NCBI GenBank assembly: GCA_030655075.1
Contig: JAURWE010000124.1
Span: 79,362-143,361, forward strand
Length of the DNA stretch: 64,000 bases
Source of the DNA: Pararhizobium sp.
GTDB lineage: Bacteria > Pseudomonadota > Alphaproteobacteria > Rhizobiales > Rhizobiaceae
Direction: 5' to 3'
Shown here: positions 11,501 to 18,843 of the stretch, piece by piece
How positions within the stretch are numbered: the first letter of the stretch is position 1
Layout: every line of letters starts with the position of its first letter
The notes under the pieces: model-generated
Seen by the model: only the letters and a program-made list of their open reading frames with translations
Databases searched by the model: none
What the model was told of the DNA's origin: nothing
Program-made: the position numbers and the translations under genes

Positions 11501-14500
11501 ACAATCGACGGCGGCTCGAACGACGATGTCCTTATCACCAACGGCAACGCCACGGCGGAATCTGCAGTCGTCACACTGACGGCGACCGGCTTCGATATCG
11601 ATGTCGATGGCGACGGCATTGTCGATGTCAAGACGACCAACATCGAATCGGTGGTGATCTACCAGGCCGAAGGTGCCGACAAGATCACATTGCGCAGCCG
11701 GGAGACCGCTGAAACCATCACGATCGAAGGCAACTCCAACCTTCTGCAGGTTTACGGAAGCGGCATTCCGTCGATCTCCGGGATCAGCACGTCCGAGCTG
11801 ACCATCGAAACCAACGGCGGCAACGACACCGTCAACGCCAGCGCGCTGAACACGGCGGCTCTGCCGACTCATGTGGTTCTCACACTGGACGGTGGTGCCG
11901 GCGACGACACGCTCACCGGATCGGGCGGCAATGACAAGATCATCGGCGGCATCGGCGCGGACGTCCTGTCCGGCCTGGCTGGCGACGACACGTTCCTCCT
12001 CGGCAAGGACGTTATCGGCGGCGGCACCCGTGCCATTGCGCTGGGCGACGGCACGACCAGAGACATCAGCATTGCAGGCCTCGCCGGCACGGCAGACAGG
12101 GTCGCCGGTGGCGCCGGTCAGGACACGGTCGTTCTCGATCGCGGCGCACAGGCCGGCTTTGTTGCCGACTATGCAACGGCTCCCGGCTACCTCTCGGGTG
12201 TCGAAAAGATCGTCGGCACCGACGGTAACGATGTCATCATTCTGGCTGCAAATTACACGACGGACGGCGGCGCGATATCGATCGAGGGCGGCGACGGCAA
12301 CGACGCGCTCGGCGGCTCCAACGCTGGCGACATCATCAACGGTGGCGCTGACGATGACCTCATCTCCGGCCTCGGCGGCAGTGATACGCTGACCGGCGGC
12401 ACTGGCAAGGATGAAATCTGGGGCGGGACCGGCGACGACACGATCGACGGCGGCGCGGGCGACGACACGGCCGTCTACACACGCGGCGATGGTTCCGACA
12501 TCATCGATGGCGGTACAGATACCGATACGCTGAAGATCAACAAGGGCACGGCTGTACCAGGCTACTATGAAACCCGTATCGGTGGCACGGCTTTGGGCGT
12601 GGAAATCCAGCTGACCGACAACATCATCGGCGTTTCGCCGGGTGATGCGATCATCAGCGCCAAGGGTGTCGAAAAGCTCGACGTCACGATTGGTGACTAC
12701 GAAACCATCATCGTCGGCACCAGCGGCCATGGCGATCTGGTTGGCGTCACCGATGTGAAGGTGACGGGCTCCGACCAGGGCAACGTGCTTTCCAGCGCCT
12801 ATCTCACTTCCGACACCGCACTGACGGCCAACCTTGCTGGCGGCGATGACCTCTTCATCGCCGGCAACCAGGCACCGGCCGTCAATGTTGATGGCGGCCT
12901 CGGCACCGACTCGATCACCTACAGCCAGCTCTCGGCGCCGCGCGTCGAGATCGACCTGCAGGGCAATTTCGTTAATCGCATCTCCAACGCGACCAACCTG
13001 CCGATCGCAACAGACATCATCACCAACTTCGAAAATGCCGAAGGCACGATCAACAATGACGTGCTGCGCGGTACTGCAGGCGCCAACACGCTTCTTGGTA
13101 ATGCCGGCAACGACACCATCGAAGGCCGTGGCGGCGACGACACCCTGTCGGGCGGCACCGGCGACGACACGTTCATCTACACGGTGGGCGACGGCGCCGA
13201 TACGATCGATGGCGGTGGCGACATCGACATGCTTGAGGTCTTCGGAACGAATAGCGCCAACACTTTCTCGATCACGAACGCCACTGGCGATGCGTTGCTC
13301 GAACTCGGCGCCGATGGCACCACCTCGTCCGCAACCAATGTCGAGGAAATCGTCATTTCCGGTGGTGCCGGCAATGACACCCTGACCATATCCGGCAATC
13401 TGAATGGCACCGGCGTTGCTCAGAACACGATCCATTTCGATGGCGGTGATGGCGATGACATCTTGGATGTCTCAGGTCGCCAGTCGGCCCACCGTGTGGT
13501 GGCAGAGGGCGGCGAAGGCAACGAAACTGGTGGCGACACGGTCAAGCTTGGCTTTGCCTATGACGCAGCCGGCGATGTCTACACCAAGATTTTTGCTGAA
13601 GACGGGACGACTGTCATCGGCGTCCAGATCACGCACATGATTGGCGGCGTGCCCGTCACCGATCGCTTCACCAACTTCGAAAACTTCCAGTTCTCCGACG
13701 TTACGAAAACGATCGATACTTTGTTCGACCCGGTTATTCAGTCGGGCGCCCCGGCTGCGACAGTGTTTGAAGCCGGCGGCCTTAACAATGTCGTCACCGC
13801 AGACTTGGCGGCCAACTACCGTTTCGAACCGACACGGAACGTCGATACCGTTGCGGCTCAGGCCATCGCCGCAGACATCAACACCGCTGCCGACATGAGC
13901 GCTGTCATTGCCAATGTGAAGGCCGCACTGGCTCCTCACGCAACAACGGCCGATGCACTCGCTGCAGTCTGGGATTACCTTGACGACGCCCGTTCTGCGA
14001 TCGTCGGCACCGAGCCTGCCTACTACGCACCGTCCCTGAACAAGGCCGGCGTCTTGCTCGGCCTCGTTTACGGCGACTACCTCAAGACCGGCGGCGGGCG
14101 CCCGCTGCTTGATGTCATCGTCAAGTTCACACCTGACAGCGGTGATGTAGGCGATGCGCCAGATCGCGTGCAGTCGCTGCACGACAACCTGCTGGGTGCG
14201 GTCGATACACCTTCGATCAACGACAAGTTCGGATCAGATCCAGCTCTGCTTGCCAACCTGAAGGCACAAATCCTGGCTGCAGGCCTCACCGATCGCCCGA
14301 TCTTCAGCGGCAATGAGGGTGCGACCAACAATGCACTAGCCTGGGATCTGTCCCACGGTTTCCTGCATGCAGCCACGGGCCAGTTGACCGCAACAGACGT
14401 TGACGACGACGCCGTTCTGACCTGGTCGATCGACGGCCCGGCGACCTATGGCACGATGGTCATAGATTCCTCTGGCAAGTGGACCTACACGCTCGACAAC

Positions 14501-17500
14501 AGTCTAGCTGCAACGCAGAGCCTGGCTGAAGGCGAAACCAAGACTTTGACCTACACGGCGACGGTCACCGACGATACCGGTGCCATCGACACGATCCCGG
14601 TCACCATCACGGTCGTCGGCACGAACGATGCGCCGGTGATCGGCGGGATCAATGCCTTCGCCATCGACGAAGACACGACGTGGAGTGTCGATTTCAATAC
14701 GATCAAGAGCTTCATCGACAGCCAGGTTTCGGATGTCGATACCGTACAGGCTGACCTGGAATACAAGGTCTTCGTCAACGGCACCCTGGTGTCCACCTTT
14801 ACAAGCACAACCATCCCGGCGAGCGGCATTTCCTACACGCCGGCTGCCAATTTCAACGGACCTCTGGATGCCAAGCTCGTCGTTTCCGACGGCATTGCGA
14901 CCACCACCCGCGACTTCAACATCAACGTCACCGCGGTCAACGACGTTCCCGTTCTCTCGAACGTGGCAACGGTCAGCGTCAACGAAGACACGGCGCTGTA
15001 CCTGCGCAACGCGGGCTGGGTTGCCAGTGATCCCGACACGCTGGATGGAAAAGTCCCGACGGTCACATTGACCCTGACGGCGACTTCAGGTGTTCTCAAC
15101 GCCTTTACTGGCGGATTGAGTGGTGATTTCGACATCGTTTCGTCGAACGGCGGCAAGACCCTGACCATCACCACACATGCCGACGGCGGCAATCGCGATG
15201 CCTACGACATCTTGAACTCACTGTTGCGCGGCGACAATTTCAACGCCAACACCAACAAGAACGGCATCTCCTTCACACCGGACCTGAATGCGAATGGACA
15301 AGTGTCCGTTAGCTACACCATTGACGATCACGGCAGCTTCGGCGCTGCCGGTGCATCGACAAGCACGGGCAACTTCAACATCAATGTCATTCCGGTCAAC
15401 GATGCACCGGTGGTCGATCTGAACGGCGGCCCCGCTGGAAGCGACGTTGCCGTCACGGTCACCGAACAGGTGCCGCAATGGTTTGCCGCGAACGCGACCC
15501 TGAGTGATGTCGACAGTGCAACCTTGCACTCGCTGACGGCAACACTGTCAGCCCGGCCAGATGATGGCTACGACTATTTGTCGCTGAACGCGGCAGCACA
15601 AAGTGCTGTAAACGCCGCGAGTAACCTGACCGTAACGCTTGCCGGCGTCACGCTGTCGATCACCGGTACGGCATCGGTTGCCACCTATGAGACGATCCTC
15701 AAGGGCCTCGTCTACACCAACACTAGCGACAACCCGACGACAAACGTCGATCGTGTCGTCACGATCGTTGTCAATGACGGTACGGACAACAGCATTGCCC
15801 ATACGGCCACGATTACGGTCAATGCTTCCAACGACGCACCGGTCCTCGCCGGCCCGCTGGCTGCGACGGTCGCCGAAGGTGGTCCGCATGTCCTGACATC
15901 CGCCGAGCTCGGCTACACCGACCCGGACAATGGCGACAGCGAAGTCGTGTTCCAGATCTCCAATCTGTCGCATGGCCTGATCTACAATGCCAACGCGACG
16001 GCAACCTCCTTTACGGCTGCCGAACTGCAAGCGGGCAAGATCACCTTCGTTCACGATGGCTCGGAAGGTCCGGCAGCATCGTTCTCGGTCAAGGTGGAAG
16101 ACGGCAACCAGGACGGCTCGACCCCGATCGCAAGCACGTTCAACTTGACGGTCACGCCGGTCAACGATGCCCCAAGCGCGCCTGTGGATGTCAACACCGT
16201 AGACAACATTGTAGCCGAGAATTCGACAGTTGGTACGGTTGTCGGGATCACCGCACAGTCCACCGATGTGGACAGTGCGGTCACCTACTCGCTGACCAAC
16301 AATCCCAATGGCCTCTTCGCCATCAATGCGACGACGGGTGTCGTCACAGTTGCGGCGGCGCTCGACTATGAGACAGCGACCTCGCATCAGATTACAGTGC
16401 AGGCGTCCGATGGTTCTCTGACCGCGTTTTCGCAGATGACCATCAATGTGACGGATATTGTAGAGAACGCCGCACCGGTGGTTCCTTCTAAATCAATCCA
16501 AGTGGACTACGATGCAAGCCGTGCCGTCGCGGGATGGGGTGATCCCAACGGATCGGCAACAATGTTGTCAATTCCGGTCCTCGCTTTGTTGCATGGAGCG
16601 ACAGATGCGGAAGGCAACAGCCTTACCGTCACGTCAGTGACCGGTTCTGGTGCAACTCTCTCTGCGAACCACGAGTATGTGCTGTTCCCCTACAATACGG
16701 CGGGTAGCTTCACATATACGGTATTCGACGGGTTCAATTCCGTTACGGCGACAGCCAACGTGGCCCTGTTGACGACGGATGCTTCAGCGGCTGGAACAGC
16801 CGGCAATGATTTCCTCGTCGATGTAAGCCTGGGAGGTGGATATTTCATCGGAAATGACGGCAGCGATATCTTAGTCTCCAACAATCAAAACGGAGCCTAT
16901 TTTTATGGAGATGGCCAAGGTACAAACTTTGGCAATGGCGCTGGCCATGATCTGCTGATTGGTTCAGACCAAGGCGGCGATCAGATTTTCGGCGGTAAAG
17001 GTAACGATACGCTTTACGGGCGCGCCGGTGCCGATATTCTCGGCGGCGAAGATGGGAATGATGTTCTCTTTGGTGGCGTTGCCAAAGATTCCCTAAGTGG
17101 CGGAGCCGGCAATGACACCTTTAAGTGGGGTTCCGAGGCCCTCAGCGCTGCCAACTCAGACAAGATCACGGATTACGCCACCAACGAACGTATCGACGTT
17201 TCCAGCTTGCTTGGAAACGTGGCACTGGCTGGCTATGTAAAGATCCTGCAAGTTGGCAATGATCTTGTCGTCAAGATCGACCAGAACGGCGGCGGCAACA
17301 GCTATGTGGAAGCCTACCGACTGACTGGCGCCGCCACCTCGGGCGTGACATCCGTCAACGTGTTTTACGATGGCGTCGATCACCAGATTGCAGCAGCGGC
17401 ATGGACGTCAGTCGGTGATCCCATCATCCTTGATCTCGATCACAATGGCGTCCTTCTGAGCTCGCTCGACAATGGCGTCACCTTCGACATCAATGCTGAT

Positions 17501-18337
17501 GGCCATGCCGACAAGGTTGGCTGGACGGCCGGCACCGATGGCATTCTTGCCTTCGATGTCGATGGCAATGGCACGATCGACGATGGTTCGGAAATCTTCT
17601 CTCCGGACTTTGCCGGCGGCAAATATGTTGACGGCCTCGCGGCACTCGCCACGCTCGACACCAACCACGACGGCAAGATCGACGCCGATGACACGGATTT
17701 CAGCAAGCTGCTCGTCTGGCAGGATCTGAACCACAATGGCATCAGCGATCAGGGTGAGCTTTCGAGCGTGACGGCGCACGCCATCACCAGCCTGTCGCTC
17801 GACGCAACAGCGGTGAACGGTGAAATCGGTGGTCAAGCGGTTCTGGCCGAAGGTCATTATTCGCTGGCCGATGGCAGCACCGGCAGCTTTGTCGAAGTCG
17901 CCTTCGACACATCGCTCGGCCATGCCGGTAGCCTCGTCTCCGCCGATTATTCGCTGATCGGCAGCGATGCTGACGACACGCTCTACGGCGGCGCCGGTCT
18001 CTATTCGCTGACCGGTGGCGCAGGTTCCGACACCTTCGTTCTCGATGCCGATGCTTTCAAGGGCATGGACATTGCCGATGTCATCACCGACTACAATGCC
18101 GGTGAAGGCGATGTGCTCGACGTGTCCAACCTCCTGACATCGCTGCTCGGACCGGATGCCAGCGAGGCGGATGCGATGGCAGCCGTCAAGACCACGATCC
18201 ACGGTGCGGATACGGTGGTCAGCGTCAACGACAACGGCACATGGCATGATGTTGCAGTGCTTCAGGACTATACATCGTCGGTCAAGGTTCTTTACGACGA
18301 CGACCACAATGCAACGGTCCCGTCTCACACGGTATAA
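2567..18337 (+). CDS. Giant RTX adhesin (5256 aa) with N-terminal retention module and type I secretion signal
   Basis: Start ATG 2567 is preferred to the in-frame GTG 2534 because GAGAGG precedes it. Order of domains: retention-like module (residues 1-130); VAAG site (136-139); four T1SS-143-like beta domains (about 3060-5300); eight ~165-residue repeats each opening with DDEAQT or a close variant (5305-9285); two shorter repeats (9286-10165); one more T1SS-143-like domain; RTX nonapeptide blocks (about 10790-13215); a helix-rich insert (13740-14330); VCBS/cadherin-like domains (14340-16480); a second RTX block (16800-17130); EF-hand-like loops such as DTNHDGKIDADD; and a C-terminal type I secretion target. 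Family knowledge: such proteins are exported by TolC/ABC/HlyD systems (three genes downstream) and held in the outer membrane until LapG cuts them. Large antisense frames over it are codon-bias artefacts. Confidence 0.93.
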   Translation: MSIEDLNVSAVNADQGLNEFSTESQDGSQQAASFEIAQATDDTATAKSDRLPAEQTPAAVLPKEVVPDQNNVARLPANVTVDEIRVEGANLILVQADGTEITVVNGALRIPTFIIGDVEVPQQVLLAVLEQDGINVAAGPDGSFSVSNGPSSSGGDFDDGQQQNDDGPTTLASLLADTEFADPEGDGAGLLGDGVPIITTATTSGIITETALNGIFTTQTITGTFGFIPGADVGVITSIAYVNTLNLNEPAQTGSVTGLTSGGVTVVVAASTDGLTLTGTANGVTVFTLTVNDIATGAFTFQLFQSLDHPDVGETRLDDLLRLQFTYTVADKDGDTVIGNASIDIADDGPIAGVGTVSTVEDEAVNNGNNEDDGYAKSVADVSLNINWGADSANAGGANDRSVAFTDDSVTVVGGSGEALTSLGQPVSTIIIDGVLIGYTGENVPGSATGEGATGVVFFVSLSDIANGTYDFTLVQPLDHAVGDGATGETGLTLTFGYTATDADGDTASSTFTVNVLDDQAFIGTPAGGEVAENGVVTQEGSGNEDGFVAAIVADGHTATGTLDISWGSDSANSNEDGGYSGTQIIGDRSVVFGALVTAPSGEEPTGEGPSDDLPPLLLLKVAGDAPIATDEVANFLSVANIDGTRVLADLTSGGHPVTYTLSANGTVLTAVANGGAVFTVTLSDLEDGGFTFVLNGILDHPNHGEGSEKDVLSFTFTFTARDSDGDAINGQFTVDVTDDVPVANTGDESTVEDESLDNGNNEDDGYAKSVTDVSLNINWGADSANDDNGQPGDRSVEFHSEDFSVTGAAGEVLTSQGEIVHTVSIDGVLVGYTGETPPSAATGDGSDNVVFFVSLSDLDSGSYSFTLVQPLDHAAVAGENILSLTFNYVATDSDGDSSNNSFTVHVVDDIPTSTGAITAQVVMDDEAQTVFVPANSGGIGDVAVNVKTVSGGPGALFSIGADGLAAITVTAPAFSVIYKDANGFAQTESATWAAGPTVDGTTTWTAASAHYATPVATLIIKADGSYEMTVNAPIAHGTAFPAIEENAALTFSYTVTDGDSDQVSGSLTVRINDDTPRPVISIVTPSVIMDDEAQTVFTKVNPGGLLDVSPNVSTVSGGTGALFSMGADGLGSISIDPPAFSVIYKDTNGFAQTESVTWSAGVPSADGVTTWTAFSGHYASAAVLVIKADGSYIFTINAPLAHAVPTAVFEENAPLVIGYTVTDGDGDGAAGVLTVQVNDDKPTSANVTAVTVLDDEAQTVFAGNDTPADGVGNVRTATGDAYSLFSMGADGLASITVTKPAFSVVYKDANGFAQTESVTWSANGVRSADGTTTWTANSGHYTTSPVAVLIIRADGSYSVTVNAPVVQATDGTNEENTTLTFGYTARDGDGDTVSGTLKVNINDDAPTSKGVVTSATILDDEAQTVFAGNNTPADNIANVSVATGVAGSLFSMGADGLALITVTKPAFSVVFKDADGFAKTEAVIWSADGVRSADGTTTWTATSGHYTTTPAAVLIIRADGSYSVTINAPVVHATNGTTEENATLEFGFTVKDGDGDTVTGTLKVSVNDDAPTSRGSVTESDIMDDEAQTAFTPTNAGGIGDVSNIKTVSGNAGALFSMGADGFASITLTKPAFSVVYKDALGFAQVESVTWSAVGTPSAGGVTTWTASSAHYASAATLVIRADGSYEMTVGAPVAHGTAFPGIEENAALTFSYTVADADGDTVNGSLTVRINDDTPRPVISIVIPSAVMDDEIQTIFTPTNPGGGLLGGDVSPDVKSVSGGAGTLFSMGADGLGSISIDGPDFSVIYKDTNGFAQTESVTWSAGVPSADGVTTWTAFSGQYASAAVLVITADGSYIFTINAPLAHDLATSLIEDTKSLSIGFTVTDGDGDGATGNLTVRVNDDIPTAANVTYATTLDDEAQTLFTPVNTGGTNDVASDVKIAFGGANALFSMGADGLASITVAPPAFSVVYKDSNGFAVTEAVVWSAGAPSAGGTTTWTATSAHYGAATPAAVLVIKADGSYTFNLNAPFAHATAGTSEETRNLDFNYSVTDGDGDNVSARLRINVNDDTPVSKGVVTSLITLDDDAQTLFAGNDTPADNVGNVSVATGGPGALFLMGADGLASITVTKPPFSVVYKDAGGYAKTETVAWSDEGTRSADGTTTWTATSLHYGVATPAAILVIKADGSYSFTAFAPVVHAVAGIAEENKQLSFGFTVKDGDGDTVTGTLNINVNDDAPTITGSNTLVQLDDDVLSGNPGGNEDDIDAAALTGVLVHSSGADGTASVLWSGAGLTLPSGFWFILSGGGTVMTITQLQGGAYVPVVTATITNTATGAYSVVQGLPIDHPQGTIPGREDNVEFTISYDVTDGDGDQVRGTLSINVDDDTPTVGTNTLIQLDDDARTGGNPGGPLDDIETSVLTGVLSHSGGADGTASILWSPNGFDLPPGGNFWFAISPDSKTLTITQLQNGDYVGIFKVVITDTVAGTYSVTQLLPVMHSAAGTEDNLQVSFQYRVTDGDNDVATGTLTVNIDDDTPVIGTNASGFVAEDGVKSFTGLLTGLSFGADSGAARSLAFNGSTVAVTDQDSATATLASFGRPITVAVINGVLTGYVGSTNPPAAGDVVFKASLDAVTGQYTFQLLQPLDHTAPNATSQYLDLALSFTATDADGDTSAAGTITVRVDAAGSIGSINYSNLTTAVFVNLDSVAHTVDGKTVAADTATDGQSVALADRVIGNDSVSGVNDAFGGSNDDVLFGGAENNHLVGNAGNDLLVAGAGVDTLEGGQGDDTLVVNADIDNAGSYGPRDLLLGDGTVRSISLAGLSGESDALIGGTGNDTVKMEAAAGAAGFVFDRYSAPGTLSGIENFIGTDGNDLILLPTGYTTDGGMVTIDGGKGNDSIAGTNSADKLLGGDGNDLISGLGGDDIIEGGAGSDEIWGGAGNDDIKGGGGSDNITGGLGDDTIDGGIGGDTFNYSIGDGVDTIDGGSNDDVLITNGNATAESAVVTLTATGFDIDVDGDGIVDVKTTNIESVVIYQAEGADKITLRSRETAETITIEGNSNLLQVYGSGIPSISGISTSELTIETNGGNDTVNASALNTAALPTHVVLTLDGGAGDDTLTGSGGNDKIIGGIGADVLSGLAGDDTFLLGKDVIGGGTRAIALGDGTTRDISIAGLAGTADRVAGGAGQDTVVLDRGAQAGFVADYATAPGYLSGVEKIVGTDGNDVIILAANYTTDGGAISIEGGDGNDALGGSNAGDIINGGADDDLISGLGGSDTLTGGTGKDEIWGGTGDDTIDGGAGDDTAVYTRGDGSDIIDGGTDTDTLKINKGTAVPGYYETRIGGTALGVEIQLTDNIIGVSPGDAIISAKGVEKLDVTIGDYETIIVGTSGHGDLVGVTDVKVTGSDQGNVLSSAYLTSDTALTANLAGGDDLFIAGNQAPAVNVDGGLGTDSITYSQLSAPRVEIDLQGNFVNRISNATNLPIATDIITNFENAEGTINNDVLRGTAGANTLLGNAGNDTIEGRGGDDTLSGGTGDDTFIYTVGDGADTIDGGGDIDMLEVFGTNSANTFSITNATGDALLELGADGTTSSATNVEEIVISGGAGNDTLTISGNLNGTGVAQNTIHFDGGDGDDILDVSGRQSAHRVVAEGGEGNETGGDTVKLGFAYDAAGDVYTKIFAEDGTTVIGVQITHMIGGVPVTDRFTNFENFQFSDVTKTIDTLFDPVIQSGAPAATVFEAGGLNNVVTADLAANYRFEPTRNVDTVAAQAIAADINTAADMSAVIANVKAALAPHATTADALAAVWDYLDDARSAIVGTEPAYYAPSLNKAGVLLGLVYGDYLKTGGGRPLLDVIVKFTPDSGDVGDAPDRVQSLHDNLLGAVDTPSINDKFGSDPALLANLKAQILAAGLTDRPIFSGNEGATNNALAWDLSHGFLHAATGQLTATDVDDDAVLTWSIDGPATYGTMVIDSSGKWTYTLDNSLAATQSLAEGETKTLTYTATVTDDTGAIDTIPVTITVVGTNDAPVIGGINAFAIDEDTTWSVDFNTIKSFIDSQVSDVDTVQADLEYKVFVNGTLVSTFTSTTIPASGISYTPAANFNGPLDAKLVVSDGIATTTRDFNINVTAVNDVPVLSNVATVSVNEDTALYLRNAGWVASDPDTLDGKVPTVTLTLTATSGVLNAFTGGLSGDFDIVSSNGGKTLTITTHADGGNRDAYDILNSLLRGDNFNANTNKNGISFTPDLNANGQVSVSYTIDDHGSFGAAGASTSTGNFNINVIPVNDAPVVDLNGGPAGSDVAVTVTEQVPQWFAANATLSDVDSATLHSLTATLSARPDDGYDYLSLNAAAQSAVNAASNLTVTLAGVTLSITGTASVATYETILKGLVYTNTSDNPTTNVDRVVTIVVNDGTDNSIAHTATITVNASNDAPVLAGPLAATVAEGGPHVLTSAELGYTDPDNGDSEVVFQISNLSHGLIYNANATATSFTAAELQAGKITFVHDGSEGPAASFSVKVEDGNQDGSTPIASTFNLTVTPVNDAPSAPVDVNTVDNIVAENSTVGTVVGITAQSTDVDSAVTYSLTNNPNGLFAINATTGVVTVAAALDYETATSHQITVQASDGSLTAFSQMTINVTDIVENAAPVVPSKSIQVDYDASRAVAGWGDPNGSATMLSIPVLALLHGATDAEGNSLTVTSVTGSGATLSANHEYVLFPYNTAGSFTYTVFDGFNSVTATANVALLTTDASAAGTAGNDFLVDVSLGGGYFIGNDGSDILVSNNQNGAYFYGDGQGTNFGNGAGHDLLIGSDQGGDQIFGGKGNDTLYGRAGADILGGEDGNDVLFGGVAKDSLSGGAGNDTFKWGSEALSAANSDKITDYATNERIDVSSLLGNVALAGYVKILQVGNDLVVKIDQNGGGNSYVEAYRLTGAATSGVTSVNVFYDGVDHQIAAAAWTSVGDPIILDLDHNGVLLSSLDNGVTFDINADGHADKVGWTAGTDGILAFDVDGNGTIDDGSEIFSPDFAGGKYVDGLAALATLDTNHDGKIDADDTDFSKLLVWQDLNHNGISDQGELSSVTAHAITSLSLDATAVNGEIGGQAVLAEGHYSLADGSTGSFVEVAFDTSLGHAGSLVSADYSLIGSDADDTLYGGAGLYSLTGGAGSDTFVLDADAFKGMDIADVITDYNAGEGDVLDVSNLLTSLLGPDASEADAMAAVKTTIHGADTVVSVNDNGTWHDVAVLQDYTSSVKVLYDDDHNATVPSHTV
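2972..2983 (+). other. Candidate LapG cleavage site (VAAG) in the adhesin N-terminus
   Basis: These codons encode Val136-Ala137-Ala138-Gly139, just after the retention-like module and before an acidic Ser/Gly linker. Known LapG sites are TAAG-like and cut between the two alanines about 100-150 residues from the N-terminus. The position fits well; Val in the first place differs from the commonest Thr, Ala or Pro. Confidence 0.6.
5305..9285 (+). repeat. Eight tandem adhesin repeats in two four-repeat blocks
   Basis: Eight ~495-bp units begin near 5305, 5803, 6292, 6790, 7285, 7786, 8280 and 8785. Each has a DDEAQT-like start (unit 6 DDEIQT, unit 8 DDDAQT), a MGADGL segment (SIGADGL in unit 1), a YKD..G(F/Y)A segment and a DGDxD..G.L motif. 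Units 1-4 pair with 5-8 in order. For example 5999-6145 and 7987-8133 are almost identical over ~150 bp. The higher-order period is about 1.99 kb, consistent with duplication of a four-domain block. Confidence 0.85.
10790..13215 (+). repeat. RTX calcium-binding nonapeptide repeats (central block)
   Basis: Clusters of GGxGxDx-type nonapeptides (for example LLGGDGNDLISGLGGDDIIE) occur in several groups separated by non-RTX linkers. The segments near 10970-11460 and 12010-12460 are diverged copies of each other: both contain an IAGL/LAGL, SG(I/V)E, GTDGND, YTTDGG and DEIWGG series. These repeats bind calcium and fold outside the cell after type I secretion. Confidence 0.85.
16800..17130 (+). repeat. 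RTX nonapeptide repeats (C-terminal block)
   Basis: A second group of nonapeptides (GGKGNDTLYGRAGADILGGE and neighbours) precedes the EF-hand-like segment and the C-terminal secretion signal. Third-position base use here and just upstream looks less GC-biased than in the rest of the adhesin gene. Confidence 0.75.
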
Positions 18338-18843
18338 TTAGCGACCTGTGGTGAGCTGTATCGAAAGGAAACGCGGCAGACTCTTCTGCCGCGTTTCGTG
18401 TTTCTACAGAGTCTCATTTTCCTAATTTTGTGTTATCCCAAGACTTCGCCGCTATGCTTATATTGACGCTTTCAATTCAATATTGGCGTGCGGCTGAACG
18501 ATTCATCGTTTGCGGACCCGCTGTCGCCGAAATACCACGGCCGCCCGCAGAAATTTACCTTGAAAAGAATAACCCAAAAATGGGTTGAGTAAAAAATGCT
18601 AAGTGTCGTATGAATGCGCTGGGTAAAAGCTCATCAGGAAGGTTTTAGCTCCGGTTTTGCCTGAGCTGAAACATTTGAAGAGCCTGATTGGCGGGTGCGG
18701 GGCAGCATTTGCGTTGTTTTCACCGGCCACGACGCCGATGAGGCGGGGTGCTTTAAATATTATTTGGGGATTGCACTCTCGGAAGGCATGAGCCCTGCCG
18801 CAAGGCATGATGGTTCGATGTACTGAGTGAATTGGGGATTTTA
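18338..18843 (+). other. 506-bp gap between adhesin and exporter genes
   Basis: After the adhesin terminator the stretch is AT-rich and has no credible gene. It includes a perfect short palindrome AACCCA-AAAA-TGGGTT at 18571-18586 and an AGCTC/GAGCT dyad near 18640-18665. It probably carries the promoter and long leader of the exporter operon. I see no EcfG-type site here. Confidence 0.5.
18369..18396 (+). terminator. Terminator after the adhesin gene
   Basis: A perfect 12-bp stem (AAACGCGGCAGA / TCTGCCGCGTTT) with a 4-nt loop starts 31 bp after the adhesin stop codon. The following T-run is short and interrupted. It would separate adhesin and exporter transcripts. Confidence 0.75.

Noticed and set aside
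9929..13435. 1168-codon minus-strand frame under the RTX repeats
   Set aside because: A long antisense frame caused by the repetitive GGC/GAC/ATC codon use of RTX repeats; its translation is low-complexity and has no family pattern or start signal.
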